Source of the DNA: Catenulispora sp. GP43
GTDB taxonomy: Bacteria; Actinomycetota; Actinomycetes; Streptomycetales; Catenulisporaceae
NCBI RefSeq assembly: GCF_041260665.1
Contig: NZ_JBGCCT010000002.1
Span: 558,001 to 622,000 of the forward strand
Reading direction: 5' to 3'
Length of the DNA: 64,000 nucleotides
Shown one piece after another: positions 54,542 through 63,015 of this stretch (positions are counted from its first letter, which is position 1; every line of letters starts with the position of its first letter). The notes under the pieces were generated by a model that saw nothing but the letters and a program-made list of their open reading frames with translations, made no database searches and was not told where the DNA came from. A program made the translations under genes and the position numbers.

Positions 54542-57298
54542 TCAGCTCACGTTGACCGACGTGTCGTCGATGACGAACGACGTCTGGTACTCGGAGTCCT
54601 CGGTCCCGGTGAACTTGAGCGTCACCGTCTGCCCGGCGTACGCCGACAGGTCGAACGAGTGCAGCGAGTACCCGCTGTTGGCGTTGAGGTTCGAGTACGT
54701 GTACATGTTCTTCAGCACCGAGCCCGAACTGCTCAGCAGCTGCAACTGCAGCGTGTCGTACTTGGTGCTCGTCGTGGTCTCCGCTGTGTCGATGTGCATG
54801 TAGAAGTTGAACTTGTATGTCGAACACCCGGCGGGCAACGTCACCGTCTGCGCCAACGTGTCCGTCGTGGACTTGCCCCAGCCGTCGAGCCACGCGTCGT
54901 ACGTCCCGCCGTGCGGCGGCTCGGACGTGCTGCTGTTGATCACCGAGACCGGGGTGTGCGTCGAGGTCACGGTCCACGGCGCCGGGTTGGTCTTCCCGTT
55001 CTCGAAGCCCGGGTTGCCCAGCAGCTGCCCGGCCGTGCAGCCGGTGCTGCCGGTCGGTGTCGCGCTGACCTCGTTGCTCTGTCCGCCCTCGCCGACGGGG
55101 TTCGACGCGGTCACCCGGTAGTAATAGGTAGTCCCACTGGTCAGCCCAGTATCCGTGCACGTCAAAGTGGTCCCGCTCAGGCCGCTGCAACCGCCCGAGG
55201 TCAGCAGCGACTCCGTGCCGCTGGAGGTCCCGCGGTAGACGCTGTACTTGGTGAGGGTCTCACCACCGGTGCTGGCCGGCGCCTGCCAGTTCAGCGTCAC
55301 CTGGTTGGTGCCGCCGGCGGCTGTCAGGTTCTGCGGCGCGCTGGGCGGCACGCTGCCGACCGGATCGGCGGTGACCGTGACCGTCGAGGTCGCCGAGTTC
55401 GCCGGGGACGCGCTGTCCGTCACCGTCAAGGTCGCCGTGTAGGTGCCGACCGTGGAGTAGGTGTGGCTCGGGTTCTGCGCCGTGCTCGTCGCGGATCCGT
55501 CACCGAAGTTCCAGCTGTAGTGGTAGGCCGGGGTGCCGCCGGTCGCGGTCCCGGTGAAGTTCACCGCCAGCGGGATCTGTCCCGAGGTCGGCAGGCCCGA
55601 CGCCGAGGCCGACAGCGGGTTGCCGACCGCGCTCACGTTCACCGCGACCTGCGATGTCGCCGTCTTGGCCGGGGAGGAAGCGTCGGTCACCGTCAGCGTC
55701 GCGGTGTAGGAGCCCGCGGAGCTGTAGGTGTGGCTGGGGCTCTGCGACGTGCTCGACGAGCCGTCGCCGAAGTTCCAGCTGTACGTGTACGGCGCCGTGC
55801 CGCCAGAAGCCGAGCCGGTGAAGTTCACCGCGAGCGGCGCGTTACCGGTGGTCGGGGATGCCGTGGCCGAGGCCGACAGCGGGGTCGAGCCCTGGACCCA
55901 GAAGTCCTCCAGCGGGTCGCCGAGGGCGGCCTGGTCGTTGGTGGTCATCGGGAAGGTGTTCAGGCCGATGTTGTCGTTCGGGTCGATGATGCCGGCCTTG
56001 ACGTTCTGCATCGTCCGTTCCATCGCCGCGATCACGTTGTTGGTCGTGTACGCGACGTGGCTGACGTACGCCTGCTTGACGTACTGCGACGGGCCGATGA
56101 CCACCAGCGGCACCCGGTAGGTGTTGCTGACGTGGTCCGAGCCGTTGTTGCCGTTCTGGGTGTCGTCCTCGGTGACGACGATCAGGGTGTTGTTCTTGTA
56201 CGTCGCGTTGTTCTCGATCGCGTTCACCACGTTGTTGGTCGCGGTGTCGTTGCCGGGGATGTCCTGGTACGTGCCCGGGTGGTCGTTGAACAGCTCGACG
56301 TAGCTGTAGGCCGGCAGACCGTTGGTGTTGACGAAGTTGATGTAGTCGTTCGCCACGGTGCTGTCGGGGATGCTCTGGTTGGAGCAGGTGTACTCGTTGT
56401 AGTGCAGCTCCTCCGGGATGCTGGTGCCCGGACGGTTCGGCGGCAGGACCTCGAGCTTGCCGTCGGCCGGGTTCTTCCAGTAGCCCGAGCCGCTGCTGAG
56501 CATCCAGTAGAAGTCACCGTTCATGACGAACGTGTACGGGCTGCTGCCGCTGCCGGTGCCGGTCGGCGCTGTGCAGGCGTTGGTGCCCTCGTCCGTGGGA
56601 CCGTTGGTGTTGCTCAGGAAGCGGTCGAACTGCGTCCCGTTGGACGGGTACGACTGCTGCTGCGAGCTGGACTGCGACTGGGCCGAGAACAGCCACCAGT
56701 GGTTGGGGCCCGACGGCGGCTGCGTGCCGGTGCTGTAGGAGTCCGACAGCGCGTAGGTCTTGGCCAGGTTGTGCAGGTCCGGCACCGAGCTGATGTGGTT
56801 GGTGCTCTGCACCTGGCCGTTGCAGCCGGCCTGGATGGTGGTGGCACAGTCGCCCAGGTAGTCGTCGAACGTGTGGTTCTCGCGGTACACGATGACGAAG
56901 TGCTGGAACGGCGGGAAGTACGGGGCCAGCGGGTTCACCGCCGCCACCGGCTGCTGGATCGCCGTGGCCGCCTTGCCGTTCGCGGCGGGCTCGTAGGTGA
57001 TCCGGTTGTTCACCGCGAAGTCGTGCGGCTGCGGGAACTTCTGGAACTCCGCGCCCAGCGCCGCGAACTTGGCACTGGAGCAGTCGAAGTTGTCCGGCTT
57101 GTAGCTCTGCGGGCGCTGGCCGACCGGCAGGTTCTTGGCGTTGGTCGGGTCGGTGCTCGGGTTCCAGCCGATGAGGGTGCAGGAGCCGGGGCCGGATGTC
57201 GGCCTCTTGCTCTCCAGACCCTGGGCGGCTCCCGTGATCCCGCCCACTATGAGGGCGAGGAACGCGGCGCCGGCGATCCAACGTTTCCGTCTGATCAT
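54542..57298 (-). CDS. Secreted phosphoesterase with two PKD, one FN3 and a C-terminal binding domain
   Basis: 918-residue secreted protein. Signal peptide about 1-26 ([25 protein letters not shown]). The phosphoesterase domain (acid phosphatase AcpA/phospholipase C family, about 130-430) has [14 protein letters not shown], the nucleophile region [14 protein letters not shown], and the metal-binding [10 protein letters not shown] and [18 protein letters not shown]. Two PKD domains follow (each with YSWNFGDGS and PSHTYS, about 440-605), then an FN3 domain ([23 protein letters not shown], about 615-705), then a jelly-roll-like domain (GNPGFENG...to the end), probably for binding carbohydrate or surface. 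GGGAG lies 5 nt before the ATG at 57298. It would act on phosphomonoesters or phospholipids outside the cell. Confidence 0.9.
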   Translation of the reverse strand: MIRRKRWIAGAAFLALIVGGITGAAQGLESKRPTSGPGSCTLIGWNPSTDPTNAKNLPVGQRPQSYKPDNFDCSSAKFAALGAEFQKFPQPHDFAVNNRITYEPAANGKAATAIQQPVAAVNPLAPYFPPFQHFVIVYRENHTFDDYLGDCATTIQAGCNGQVQSTNHISSVPDLHNLAKTYALSDSYSTGTQPPSGPNHWWLFSAQSQSSSQQQSYPSNGTQFDRFLSNTNGPTDEGTNACTAPTGTGSGSSPYTFVMNGDFYWMLSSGSGYWKNPADGKLEVLPPNRPGTSIPEELHYNEYTCSNQSIPDSTVANDYINFVNTNGLPAYSYVELFNDHPGTYQDIPGNDTATNNVVNAIENNATYKNNTLIVVTEDDTQNGNNGSDHVSNTYRVPLVVIGPSQYVKQAYVSHVAYTTNNVIAAMERTMQNVKAGIIDPNDNIGLNTFPMTTNDQAALGDPLEDFWVQGSTPLSASATASPTTGNAPLAVNFTGSASGGTAPYTYSWNFGDGSSSTSQSPSHTYSSAGSYTATLTVTDASSPAKTATSQVAVNVSAVGNPLSASASGLPTSGQIPLAVNFTGTATGGTPAYHYSWNFGDGSATSTAQNPSHTYSTVGTYTATLTVTDSASPANSATSTVTVTADPVGSVPPSAPQNLTAAGGTNQVTLNWQAPASTGGETLTKYSVYRGTSSGTESLLTSGGCSGLSGTTLTCTDTGLTSGTTYYYRVTASNPVGEGGQSNEVSATPTGSTGCTAGQLLGNPGFENGKTNPAPWTVTSTHTPVSVINSSTSEPPHGGTYDAWLDGWGKSTTDTLAQTVTLPAGCSTYKFNFYMHIDTAETTTSTKYDTLQLQLLSSSGSVLKNMYTYSNLNANSGYSLHSFDLSAYAGQTVTLKFTGTEDSEYQTSFVIDDTSVNVS

Positions 57299-57500
57299 TG
57301 ATGCTCCCTGATTGGGGGATGTGGGGAACGGCGCGAAAGTGGCGACGGTATTGTCTAAGCGAATAAGGGTCCGGACAAGGCCTGGCGAGGCACAGAACCC
57401 GCTGATAGCGAAGGCTTTCATTCGTCGTTGGTCCACAGTTGGCCTGATCCACTCCGGCGGCCATCCAACGCGACATATCGCGTTCGGCGCCGTTTCCGGC

Positions 57501-57506
57501 TACACT
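57501..57506 (+). promoter_or_regulatory. -10 element of the DUF1707 gene
   Basis: TACACT, 6 nt before the ATG at 57513; predicts a leaderless transcript. Confidence 0.6.
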
Positions 57507-57512
57507 GCCCGC

Positions 57513-58148
57513 ATGACCTCCGCGCCCGAAGAGAACCAGTTCGTCCCGGACGTGCGCGCCTCCGACGCCGAGCGCGACGAGGTGGCGGCCGTGCTCTCCG
57601 AGGCCCTGGCCCAGGGCCGGCTGACCAGCGCCGAGCTGGCCGAGCGGATCGACACCGCCTACGCCGCCAAGACCCGCGCCGAGCTGGTCCCGCTCACCGC
57701 CGATCTGCCGGCCGACCTGCGCCGGGCCCCGGCCGGCCCGATCGCCGCGGTGGAGCGCCAGCAGCTGAACGCGACGTTCAGCAAGGTGATCCGCTCCGGC
57801 CGCTGGGTGGCCGGCCGGCACACCGAGGCCACGGCCCGCTTCGGGGCCCTGATCGTGAACCTGGCCGACGCGGTCCTGCCGGGCCGGGAGATCACGCTGG
57901 ACATCAACACGTTCTGCGGCAAGGCGATCATCACCGTCCCGGAGAACGCCCAGGTGGTCGACGAGGGCGGCGCGCTGTTCGGCAAGCGCGCGGTCACCGG
58001 CAGCGCGCCGGAGGGCGCCGAGGAGGGGCCGCTGATCCGCATCACCGGCAAGTCCACGTTCGGCAAGATCGTGGTGCACCGCAGCGGCGCGGGCGGCGAC
58101 GCCGTGAACCCGGCGATCTGGTGGTGGGAGAACAGGCACCAGCGCTGA
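57513..58148 (+). CDS. DUF1707 SHOCT-like domain protein
   Basis: 211-residue soluble protein. The DUF1707 domain is at about 12-65 (VRASDAERDEVAAVLSEALAQGRLTSAELAERIDTAYAAKTRAELVPLTADLP). The rest (about 85-205) is a beta-rich domain with WVAGRHTEATARFGALIVNLADAVLPGREITLDINTFCGKAIITVPENAQVVDEGG, like the DUF2154/LiaF C-terminal domain found in cell-wall stress proteins. No membrane span. Function unknown; LiaF-like proteins modulate envelope stress kinases. Start fixed by the -10 box. Confidence 0.87.
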   Translation: MTSAPEENQFVPDVRASDAERDEVAAVLSEALAQGRLTSAELAERIDTAYAAKTRAELVPLTADLPADLRRAPAGPIAAVERQQLNATFSKVIRSGRWVAGRHTEATARFGALIVNLADAVLPGREITLDINTFCGKAIITVPENAQVVDEGGALFGKRAVTGSAPEGAEEGPLIRITGKSTFGKIVVHRSGAGGDAVNPAIWWWENRHQR

Positions 58149-58168
58149 ACCGGCACCAACTCTGAGGC

Positions 58169-58216
58169 CTGATATTCGTGGGCGCCGATGCTCGTGAGCC
58201 CTGATATTCGCGGGCG
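58169..58216 (+). repeat. Three 16-bp tandem repeats upstream of the DUF4291 gene
   Basis: CTGATATTCGTGGGCG (58169-58184), CCGATGCTCGTGAGCC (58185-58200) and CTGATATTCGCGGGCG (58201-58216). The outer two differ at one base; the middle one is diverged. They end 55 bp before the DUF4291 ATG, so may be a multi-copy regulator site or a slippage product. Confidence 0.75.
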
Positions 58217-58271
58217 CGGAACGGGCCTATGCGCCAGACTCCCCTGAGCAGAACCAGAACGGGGAGCCTTC

Positions 58272-58886
58272 ATGGCCAACACGAACAACCTTCCGCTGCA
58301 CCAGGTGCGCGCGGACTACGACCGGACGACGATCGTCGTCTACCAGGCCTACCGGCCCGAGATCGCCGAGCCGGCGGTGGCCGCCCAGCGCTTCGTCGAG
58401 CCCTTCTCGCTGAACCGGATGACCTGGATCAAGCCGTCGTTCCTGTGGATGATGGGCCGCTGCAACTGGGCCCGCAAGCCCGGCCAGGAGCGCGTCCTGG
58501 CTGTGCGGATCACCCGCGAGGGCTGGGAGACCGCGCTGTCGCAGGCGGTGCTGACCAGCTACGAGCGCGGGGTGTACACCGACCGCGCGGACTGGGAGCA
58601 GCAGATCAAGAACGCGCGGGTCAACGTGCAGTGGGATCCGGAGCGGACGCTGTCCGGAGCGGTGCTCGACGCCCGCTCGATCCAGGTCGGGCTGAGCCGC
58701 CACGTCATCGCGGACTACGTCGACAGCTGGACCACCGAGATCCGCGACATCACGCCGACGGTCCGCAAGATGGCCGAGCTGATCAAGGAGGGACGTAGGG
58801 ACCGCGCCGCCGAGCACCTGCCGAAGGAGCGGCCCTACGACCTGCCGCCGCGCATCGCGCAGCGGCTGTACCGCTGGAACCGCTAG
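58272..58886 (+). CDS. DUF4291 family protein
   Basis: 204-residue soluble protein matching DUF4291. Conserved stretches are TTIVVYQAYRPEIAEPAV (about 16-33), RMTWIKPSFLWMMGRCNWARKPGQERVLAVRITREGWE (about 49-86), VNVQWDPERTLSG and RSIQVGLSRHVIADYVDSW. The many conserved aromatic and basic residues suggest nucleotide or RNA binding, but no function is known. GGGGAG lies 5 nt before the ATG. The stop overlaps the stop of the facing Ddn-like gene. A 16-bp tandem repeat lies upstream. Confidence 0.88.
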   Translation: MANTNNLPLHQVRADYDRTTIVVYQAYRPEIAEPAVAAQRFVEPFSLNRMTWIKPSFLWMMGRCNWARKPGQERVLAVRITREGWETALSQAVLTSYERGVYTDRADWEQQIKNARVNVQWDPERTLSGAVLDARSIQVGLSRHVIADYVDSWTTEIRDITPTVRKMAELIKEGRRDRAAEHLPKERPYDLPPRIAQRLYRWNR

Positions 58887-59317
58887 GCGGCCGGCTCCAG
58901 GACCAGGATCGGGATCCGCCGGGACGTGCCCTTCTGGTACTCGCCGAACTGCGGCGCCTTGGCGACCACCTCGGCGTACAGCGCGTCGCGCTCGTCGTCG
59001 CCGACGACCCGTGCCTTCACCTTCACCGTCTGGACCTCGTCGTCCCCGGGCGTCTCGATGACGGTCTCGGGGTTCGCCTGGAGGTTGTGGAACCAGGCCG
59101 GGTGGTTGTCCCGGCCGGCGTTGGAGGCCACGATCACCCAGCCGCCCTCCGGCGCGGAGAACCACGCCACCGGGGAGACGTAGGGGGTGCCGGACTTCGC
59201 GCCGGTGTGGTGCAGCAGCAGCAGGCCCTTTCCGCCGAACTGCTCGACGCTGCCGGCGTTGGCCCGGAACTCCTCGATGATCTGCTGGTTCCAGGATTGG
59301 CGTTCTTCGTTGCTCAT
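58883..59317 (-). CDS. F420-dependent nitroreductase (Ddn) family protein
   Basis: 144-residue split-barrel protein of the deazaflavin-dependent nitroreductase family. LLLLHHTGAKSGTPYVSPVAWFSAPEGGWVIVASNAGRDNHPAWFHNLQANPETVIET (about 32-88) is the family core, with the F420-binding KSG and the NHPAWxxNLxANP block, and the C-terminal RRIPILVLEP. Members reduce quinones or nitroaromatics with F420H2. No N-terminal membrane helix. ATG at 59317. Single gene between convergent and divergent neighbours. Confidence 0.9.
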   Translation of the reverse strand: MSNEERQSWNQQIIEEFRANAGSVEQFGGKGLLLLHHTGAKSGTPYVSPVAWFSAPEGGWVIVASNAGRDNHPAWFHNLQANPETVIETPGDDEVQTVKVKARVVGDDERDALYAEVVAKAPQFGEYQKGTSRRIPILVLEPAA

Positions 59318-59438
59318 AACGGCGCCCAGCCACCGGTCGAAGGGGTTCTATTCCCGCCTGGTCACCGGCCCTCCCCCGAATGACCCATCCGGACTCACCG
59401 GCGAGCACCCTGACCTTGGCAATGTCAGTCTGGGGGAC

Positions 59439-60023
59439 ATGGCGCACCCGACCACTCCCCCGCCGGCCGCCTCCCCGACGGCCGCGCCCCCGGTGATCGT
59501 CGTCACCGGGGTCTCCGGCAGCGGCAAGTCGACCGTCGGCGCGGCCCTGGCCGGCCGCCTGGGCTGGGACTGGGCCGACGGCGACGCCTTCCACCCGGGC
59601 CGCAACATCGCCAAGATGGCCGCGCACGAACCGCTCACCGACGAGGACCGCATCCCGTGGCTCGACGAGATCGGCCGCTGGATCGACAACGCGGCGACCG
59701 CGCACCGCCCGGCGGTGATCGCCTGTTCGGCGCTGAAGCGCTCCTACCGTGACCGGCTGCGCGCGGGACGGCCGCAGGTCCGCATGGTCTACCTGGTCGT
59801 CGACCTCAAGACGCTGCACCGGCGGCTGACCGACCGGCAGGGCCACATGTTCCACGCCGACATGCTGGGCAGCCAGCTGGCCGTGCTGGAGCCGCCGACG
59901 CCGGACGAGGACGTGCTGATGGTGAAGTCCGCGGGCACGCCGGAGCTGACGGTGGACCACATCATCACCTGGGAGGGTCTGAGGCAGTACCTTCCGACGA
60001 GCGCGGAGCGGGGGGAGGGTTAG
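59439..60023 (+). CDS. gntK: Gluconokinase
   Basis: 194-residue P-loop kinase phosphorylating gluconate to 6-phosphogluconate. Walker A VSGSGKST (about 25-32), the substrate motif WADGDAFHPGRNIAKMAAHEPLTDEDRIPWL (about 45-75) and CSALKRSYRDRLRAG are typical, as is the lid RQGHMFHADMLGSQLAVLEPP. The first 18 residues are a Pro/Ala extension. GGGGGA lies 2-3 nt before the ATG at 59439. No gluconate permease adjoins. It converges on the endonuclease-like gene with 8 bp between stops. Confidence 0.92.
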   Translation: MAHPTTPPPAASPTAAPPVIVVTGVSGSGKSTVGAALAGRLGWDWADGDAFHPGRNIAKMAAHEPLTDEDRIPWLDEIGRWIDNAATAHRPAVIACSALKRSYRDRLRAGRPQVRMVYLVVDLKTLHRRLTDRQGHMFHADMLGSQLAVLEPPTPDEDVLMVKSAGTPELTVDHIITWEGLRQYLPTSAERGEG

Positions 60024-60031
60024 GGCCGCCC

Positions 60032-60790
60032 TCAGCCGATCGTGGCCGCCACCCCATAGTGGTCGGACAGGAACCGCTCGCGCCCGTCGGCCATCCGCAC
60101 CTTGTCCCGCAGCACCACCTCGGCCTTGGCCATCAGCCCAGGCGTCACCAGCACCTGGTCCAGCGCCGCGCCGTCCCAGCCGGGCACCGGGCGGAAGGTG
60201 GTCGCCGCGTCGCCGTCGAAGGCGTCGCGCAGACCGGAGGCGGCTTCGAAGCCCTCCAGGAGCCAGGAGTCGCGCGGGACGTTGAAGTCCCCGACCGCGA
60301 TCACCGGCTCGCCGGAGTCGATGCGGCGCACCGTCGTGGCCAGCCGGGCCAGCTCGCCCTGCTGGACGCGGGTGAACGGGGCGGCCTTCGACCAGTCCGT
60401 CTGGTGGTTGGGGCTCAGGTGCGTGTTGGCGACGGTGAAGAACTCCCCGTCGGCGGCGAAGCGCGTCAACAGCACGCCGCGGCGCATCAGCAGGTCCCGC
60501 CGCCATTTGTCGGGCGCCGCCAGGACGCGGTAGCGGTGGCCGACCAGCGGGATGCGGGACAGGGTCAGCAGACCTCCGGCGACGCGCGGCAGCCGGACGC
60601 CTGAGGCGGCGTAAGGGAAGGCGGACCTGGTGAGCTTGCGGATGAAGGCGAAGTTCTGCGGGATCCACAGCTCCTGCAGGCAGACCACGTCGTAGTCGGA
60701 CTCGGCCAGCACCCCCGCCAGCGCGCGCAGACGCACCCTGGGCTCGTCCTTGTACAGCGTGTTGAACGACAGCACCCGAACCTTCGGCAC
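60032..60790 (-). CDS. Endonuclease/exonuclease/phosphatase family protein
   Basis: 252-residue metal-dependent hydrolase, similar to the sphingomyelinase/DNase I-like fold. Motifs are VLSFNTLYKD (Asn), VVCLQELW (metal Glu), ANTHLSPNH, IAVGDFNVPRDS (Asp/Asn) and the final LSDHYGVAATI (Asp-His). No signal peptide. Substrates in the family include phosphoinositides, sphingomyelin and nucleic acids. It follows the ABC permease gene with only 2 bp between stop and ATG, so it is the third gene of that operon and may act on lipid-like material the exporter handles. Confidence 0.88.
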   Translation of the reverse strand: MPKVRVLSFNTLYKDEPRVRLRALAGVLAESDYDVVCLQELWIPQNFAFIRKLTRSAFPYAASGVRLPRVAGGLLTLSRIPLVGHRYRVLAAPDKWRRDLLMRRGVLLTRFAADGEFFTVANTHLSPNHQTDWSKAAPFTRVQQGELARLATTVRRIDSGEPVIAVGDFNVPRDSWLLEGFEAASGLRDAFDGDAATTFRPVPGWDGAALDQVLVTPGLMAKAEVVLRDKVRMADGRERFLSDHYGVAATIG

Positions 60791-60792
60791 GA

Positions 60793-61935
60793 CTACGCCC
60801 TCCTCCCGGCGGTCCAGGCGACCCGCATCGGGACCTTGGACCCGAACCGCAGCACAGAGTTCTCATACACCCGGGCGCCGGCCGCGACGATCCCCACGGT
60901 CAGCACGGCCATCAACCCGATCGCCACCACCGGCTCCCACCACGAGGCGTCCCCGCCGGCGATGCGCACCGGCTGGATCAGCACCGAGAACGGCGGGATG
61001 AGCGACAGCACCCGCACCCAGACCGCGTCGGGGTTGCTCAGCGCCGCGAACGCCGCGAAGTACGGCACCATCAGCAGCAGGTTCAGCGGCTGCACCGCGG
61101 TCTGCATCTCCTCCTGCCGCGAAACCCGCGCGGCCACCGCGGCGTAGGCCGAGGCGTAGAAGATGTAGCCGAGCACGAACCAGACCGCGACGATGCCCAC
61201 GGTCTGCCAGATCTGGCCGCTCATGTGCAGCGCCCCTGTCGCCGACCCGGCGCCGATGCCCACCGCGGCGGTGGCCGCCAGCTGCAGCAGCCCCAGCGCC
61301 CCGATCCCGATGATCTTGCCGGTCAGCAGCACCCGCGCCGAGGTGCTGGACAGCAGCACCTCGATGACCCGGCTGGCCTTCTCCTCGACCACCCCGGTCG
61401 CGACCCACATGCAGTACGCGATCATCTGGCTGAACAACATGATCTCGGCGATCAGCGCGACGGTCTTGCGCTGCCCGGCATCCGGATCCTTGGGCGCCAG
61501 CTTGACGGTCGTCTGGCCCTGCACCTGGTCCAGATCCGGGACCTGCGAGGCCAGATTCGCCCCGGCCAGCACCGGCGCCAGCTTCGGATCGACGGAGTCC
61601 TGCACGAAGATCTGCCCGCCGTCCACGAGCGCGTCCATCTTGCCGCTCTTGACCAGCGCCTGCGCCCCCGCGGAGTCGGTGACCACACTGGAGCTCAGCT
61701 TGATCTTGTAGGCCGGCGCCTGCCGCTCAGCGATCTGCTGCTCGGCGGCGGCGCGCGGACCGGCGAAGCCGACGGTGAAGGACGGCGTCTTGTTGTGCCC
61801 GGAGACCAGCGACGAGATCACCACGGCGACCAGCACGATCAGCAGGGAGATGGCCACCGAGATCGCGAAGCCGCGGTCCCGGCCGCGCTCGCGGAACTCG
61901 CGGCGCATGACGAGGCGGACGGCGTTGCGGTTCAC
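60793..61935 (-). CDS. ABC-2 permease (NatB-like)
   Basis: 380-residue membrane protein. The first span (about 22-42) is followed by an extracytoplasmic domain (about 45-165, with EQQIAERQAPAYKIKLSS and GQIFVQDSV), then five to six spans from about 170 (LFSQMIAYCMWVATGVVEEKASRVIEVLLSSTSARVLLTGKIIGIGALGLLQL). This is the NatB layout of sodium- or drug-efflux ABC-2 permeases. The ATG overlaps the stop of the ATPase gene as ATGA. The endonuclease-like gene follows within 2 bp. Confidence 0.93.
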   Translation of the reverse strand: MNRNAVRLVMRREFRERGRDRGFAISVAISLLIVLVAVVISSLVSGHNKTPSFTVGFAGPRAAAEQQIAERQAPAYKIKLSSSVVTDSAGAQALVKSGKMDALVDGGQIFVQDSVDPKLAPVLAGANLASQVPDLDQVQGQTTVKLAPKDPDAGQRKTVALIAEIMLFSQMIAYCMWVATGVVEEKASRVIEVLLSSTSARVLLTGKIIGIGALGLLQLAATAAVGIGAGSATGALHMSGQIWQTVGIVAVWFVLGYIFYASAYAAVAARVSRQEEMQTAVQPLNLLLMVPYFAAFAALSNPDAVWVRVLSLIPPFSVLIQPVRIAGGDASWWEPVVAIGLMAVLTVGIVAAGARVYENSVLRFGSKVPMRVAWTAGRRA

Positions 61936-62912
61936 GCGGGGGCTCCTTCGGGCTCGGGGCGGCTCGCGTCGTCGGCGACATCACCGCTGCCGGATTGCGC
62001 CGAATCCTCGTCGCCGCCCTCGCCGCCATGATCCGCGACCGCCTCCCGGAACAGATCCGCCAAGCTCGGCCGCAGCGGCGTGAACTCCCGCACCGGCCCC
62101 AGGGCCCGCGCGGCGTCCAGAATCGCCTGGTCGTCGGCCTGTGCCGACAGGATCAACATCGTCGTCGGCCCGTACTCGGCCGACTCCACACCGGCCAGGC
62201 CGTCGGCCCAGCCCGGGGCCGCGTCCGTCCCGATCCGCAGGGCCCGCTCGGCGCGCGAGGCACGGAGCACGTCGACCGTCCCGGTGGCGACCATCCGGCC
62301 CCGGTAGATGATGCCGATGGAGTCGCACAGGCGCTCGACCAGTTCCAGCTGGTGGCTGGAGAACACCACCGGCACGCCCTCGGCGGCGCGCTCGCGCAGG
62401 ACCTCGGCCAGGCTGTCGACGCCGACCGGGTCCAGCCCCGAGAACGGCTCGTCCAGCACCAGCACCGCCGGGTGGTGCACCAGCGCCGCGGCCAGTTGCA
62501 CGCGCTGCTGGTTGCCCAGCGACAGCGCCTCGACGCGGTCCTCGGCCCGCTCGGCGACCGACAGGCGCTCCATCCAGTACGCGGTGGCCTTCTCGGCGTC
62601 GCGGCGGCTCAGGCCGTGCAGTTCGGCGAGGTAGCGGAGCTGGTCGCCGACGCGCATCTTCGGGTACAGGCCGCGCTCCTCGGGCATGTAGCCGAACGTC
62701 CGGCGGGTGGCGGTGTCCACCGGTCTGCCCTGGAAACGCACCGTTCCGGCGTCCGGTTCCAGCACGCCGAGCGTGATCCGCATCGTGGTCGTCTTGCCCG
62801 CGCCGTTGGTGCCGACGAAGCCGTACAGCTCCCCCGGACGCACCGAGAACGTCACACCGTCCAACGCGACGCGGTCGCCGTAGCGTTTGCGCAGCCCATC
62901 CAGTTCCAGCAT
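61932..62912 (-). CDS. ABC transporter ATPase (NatA-like)
   Basis: 326-residue ATP-binding subunit. Walker A GTNGAGKTT (about 34-42), Q-loop YMPEERGLYPKM, signature LSLGNQQR, Walker B VLVLDEPFSGLDP, switch FSSHQLELVERL. The MPEERGLYP block and the C-terminal ACT-like part are typical of NatA-type exporters. The tail is acidic (GGEGGDEDSAQ). ATG at 62912 has GGGAGG 4 nt upstream and a TAGGAT -10 box 25 nt upstream. First gene of a three-gene unit with the permease and the endonuclease-like protein. Confidence 0.94.
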   Translation of the reverse strand: MLELDGLRKRYGDRVALDGVTFSVRPGELYGFVGTNGAGKTTTMRITLGVLEPDAGTVRFQGRPVDTATRRTFGYMPEERGLYPKMRVGDQLRYLAELHGLSRRDAEKATAYWMERLSVAERAEDRVEALSLGNQQRVQLAAALVHHPAVLVLDEPFSGLDPVGVDSLAEVLRERAAEGVPVVFSSHQLELVERLCDSIGIIYRGRMVATGTVDVLRASRAERALRIGTDAAPGWADGLAGVESAEYGPTTMLILSAQADDQAILDAARALGPVREFTPLRPSLADLFREAVADHGGEGGDEDSAQSGSGDVADDASRPEPEGAPA

Positions 62913-62937
62913 CAAGCCTCCCGATTCGCCTGGCCCG

Positions 62938-62943
62938 ATCCTA
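62938..62943 (-). promoter_or_regulatory. -10 element of the ABC exporter operon
   Basis: TAGGAT on the minus strand, 25 nt before the ATG at 62912; here a normal short leader with GGGAGG is predicted, unlike the leaderless genes. Confidence 0.5.
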
Positions 62944-62964
62944 GCCACCGGACGCCGGTGAACG

Positions 62965-63015
62965 CCGTGGTCAGTACAGCCACGAAGTCAGTGCAGCCGC
63001 TGAATCAGTGCAGCC
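62965..63015 (-). repeat. Three 17-bp repeats across the stop codon of the last gene
   Basis: Units 62999-63015, 62982-62998 and 62965-62981 read GGCTGCACTGATTCAGC, GGCTGCACTGACTTCGT and GGCTGTACTGACCACGG on the minus strand. The first contains the real TGA of the 63005 gene; the other two carry the same TGA position downstream, as if the 3' end of the gene had been copied. Confidence 0.8.

Noticed and set aside
54659-57301. An 880-codon plus-strand open frame opposite the phosphoesterase gene
   Set aside because: Composition is nearly all Val, Arg, Gly and Ala with no motifs; the minus-strand protein has clear domains.
58227-60866. An 879-codon minus-strand open frame across the DUF4291, Ddn and gluconokinase region
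   Set aside because: It covers parts of several real genes out of frame and shows no domain.
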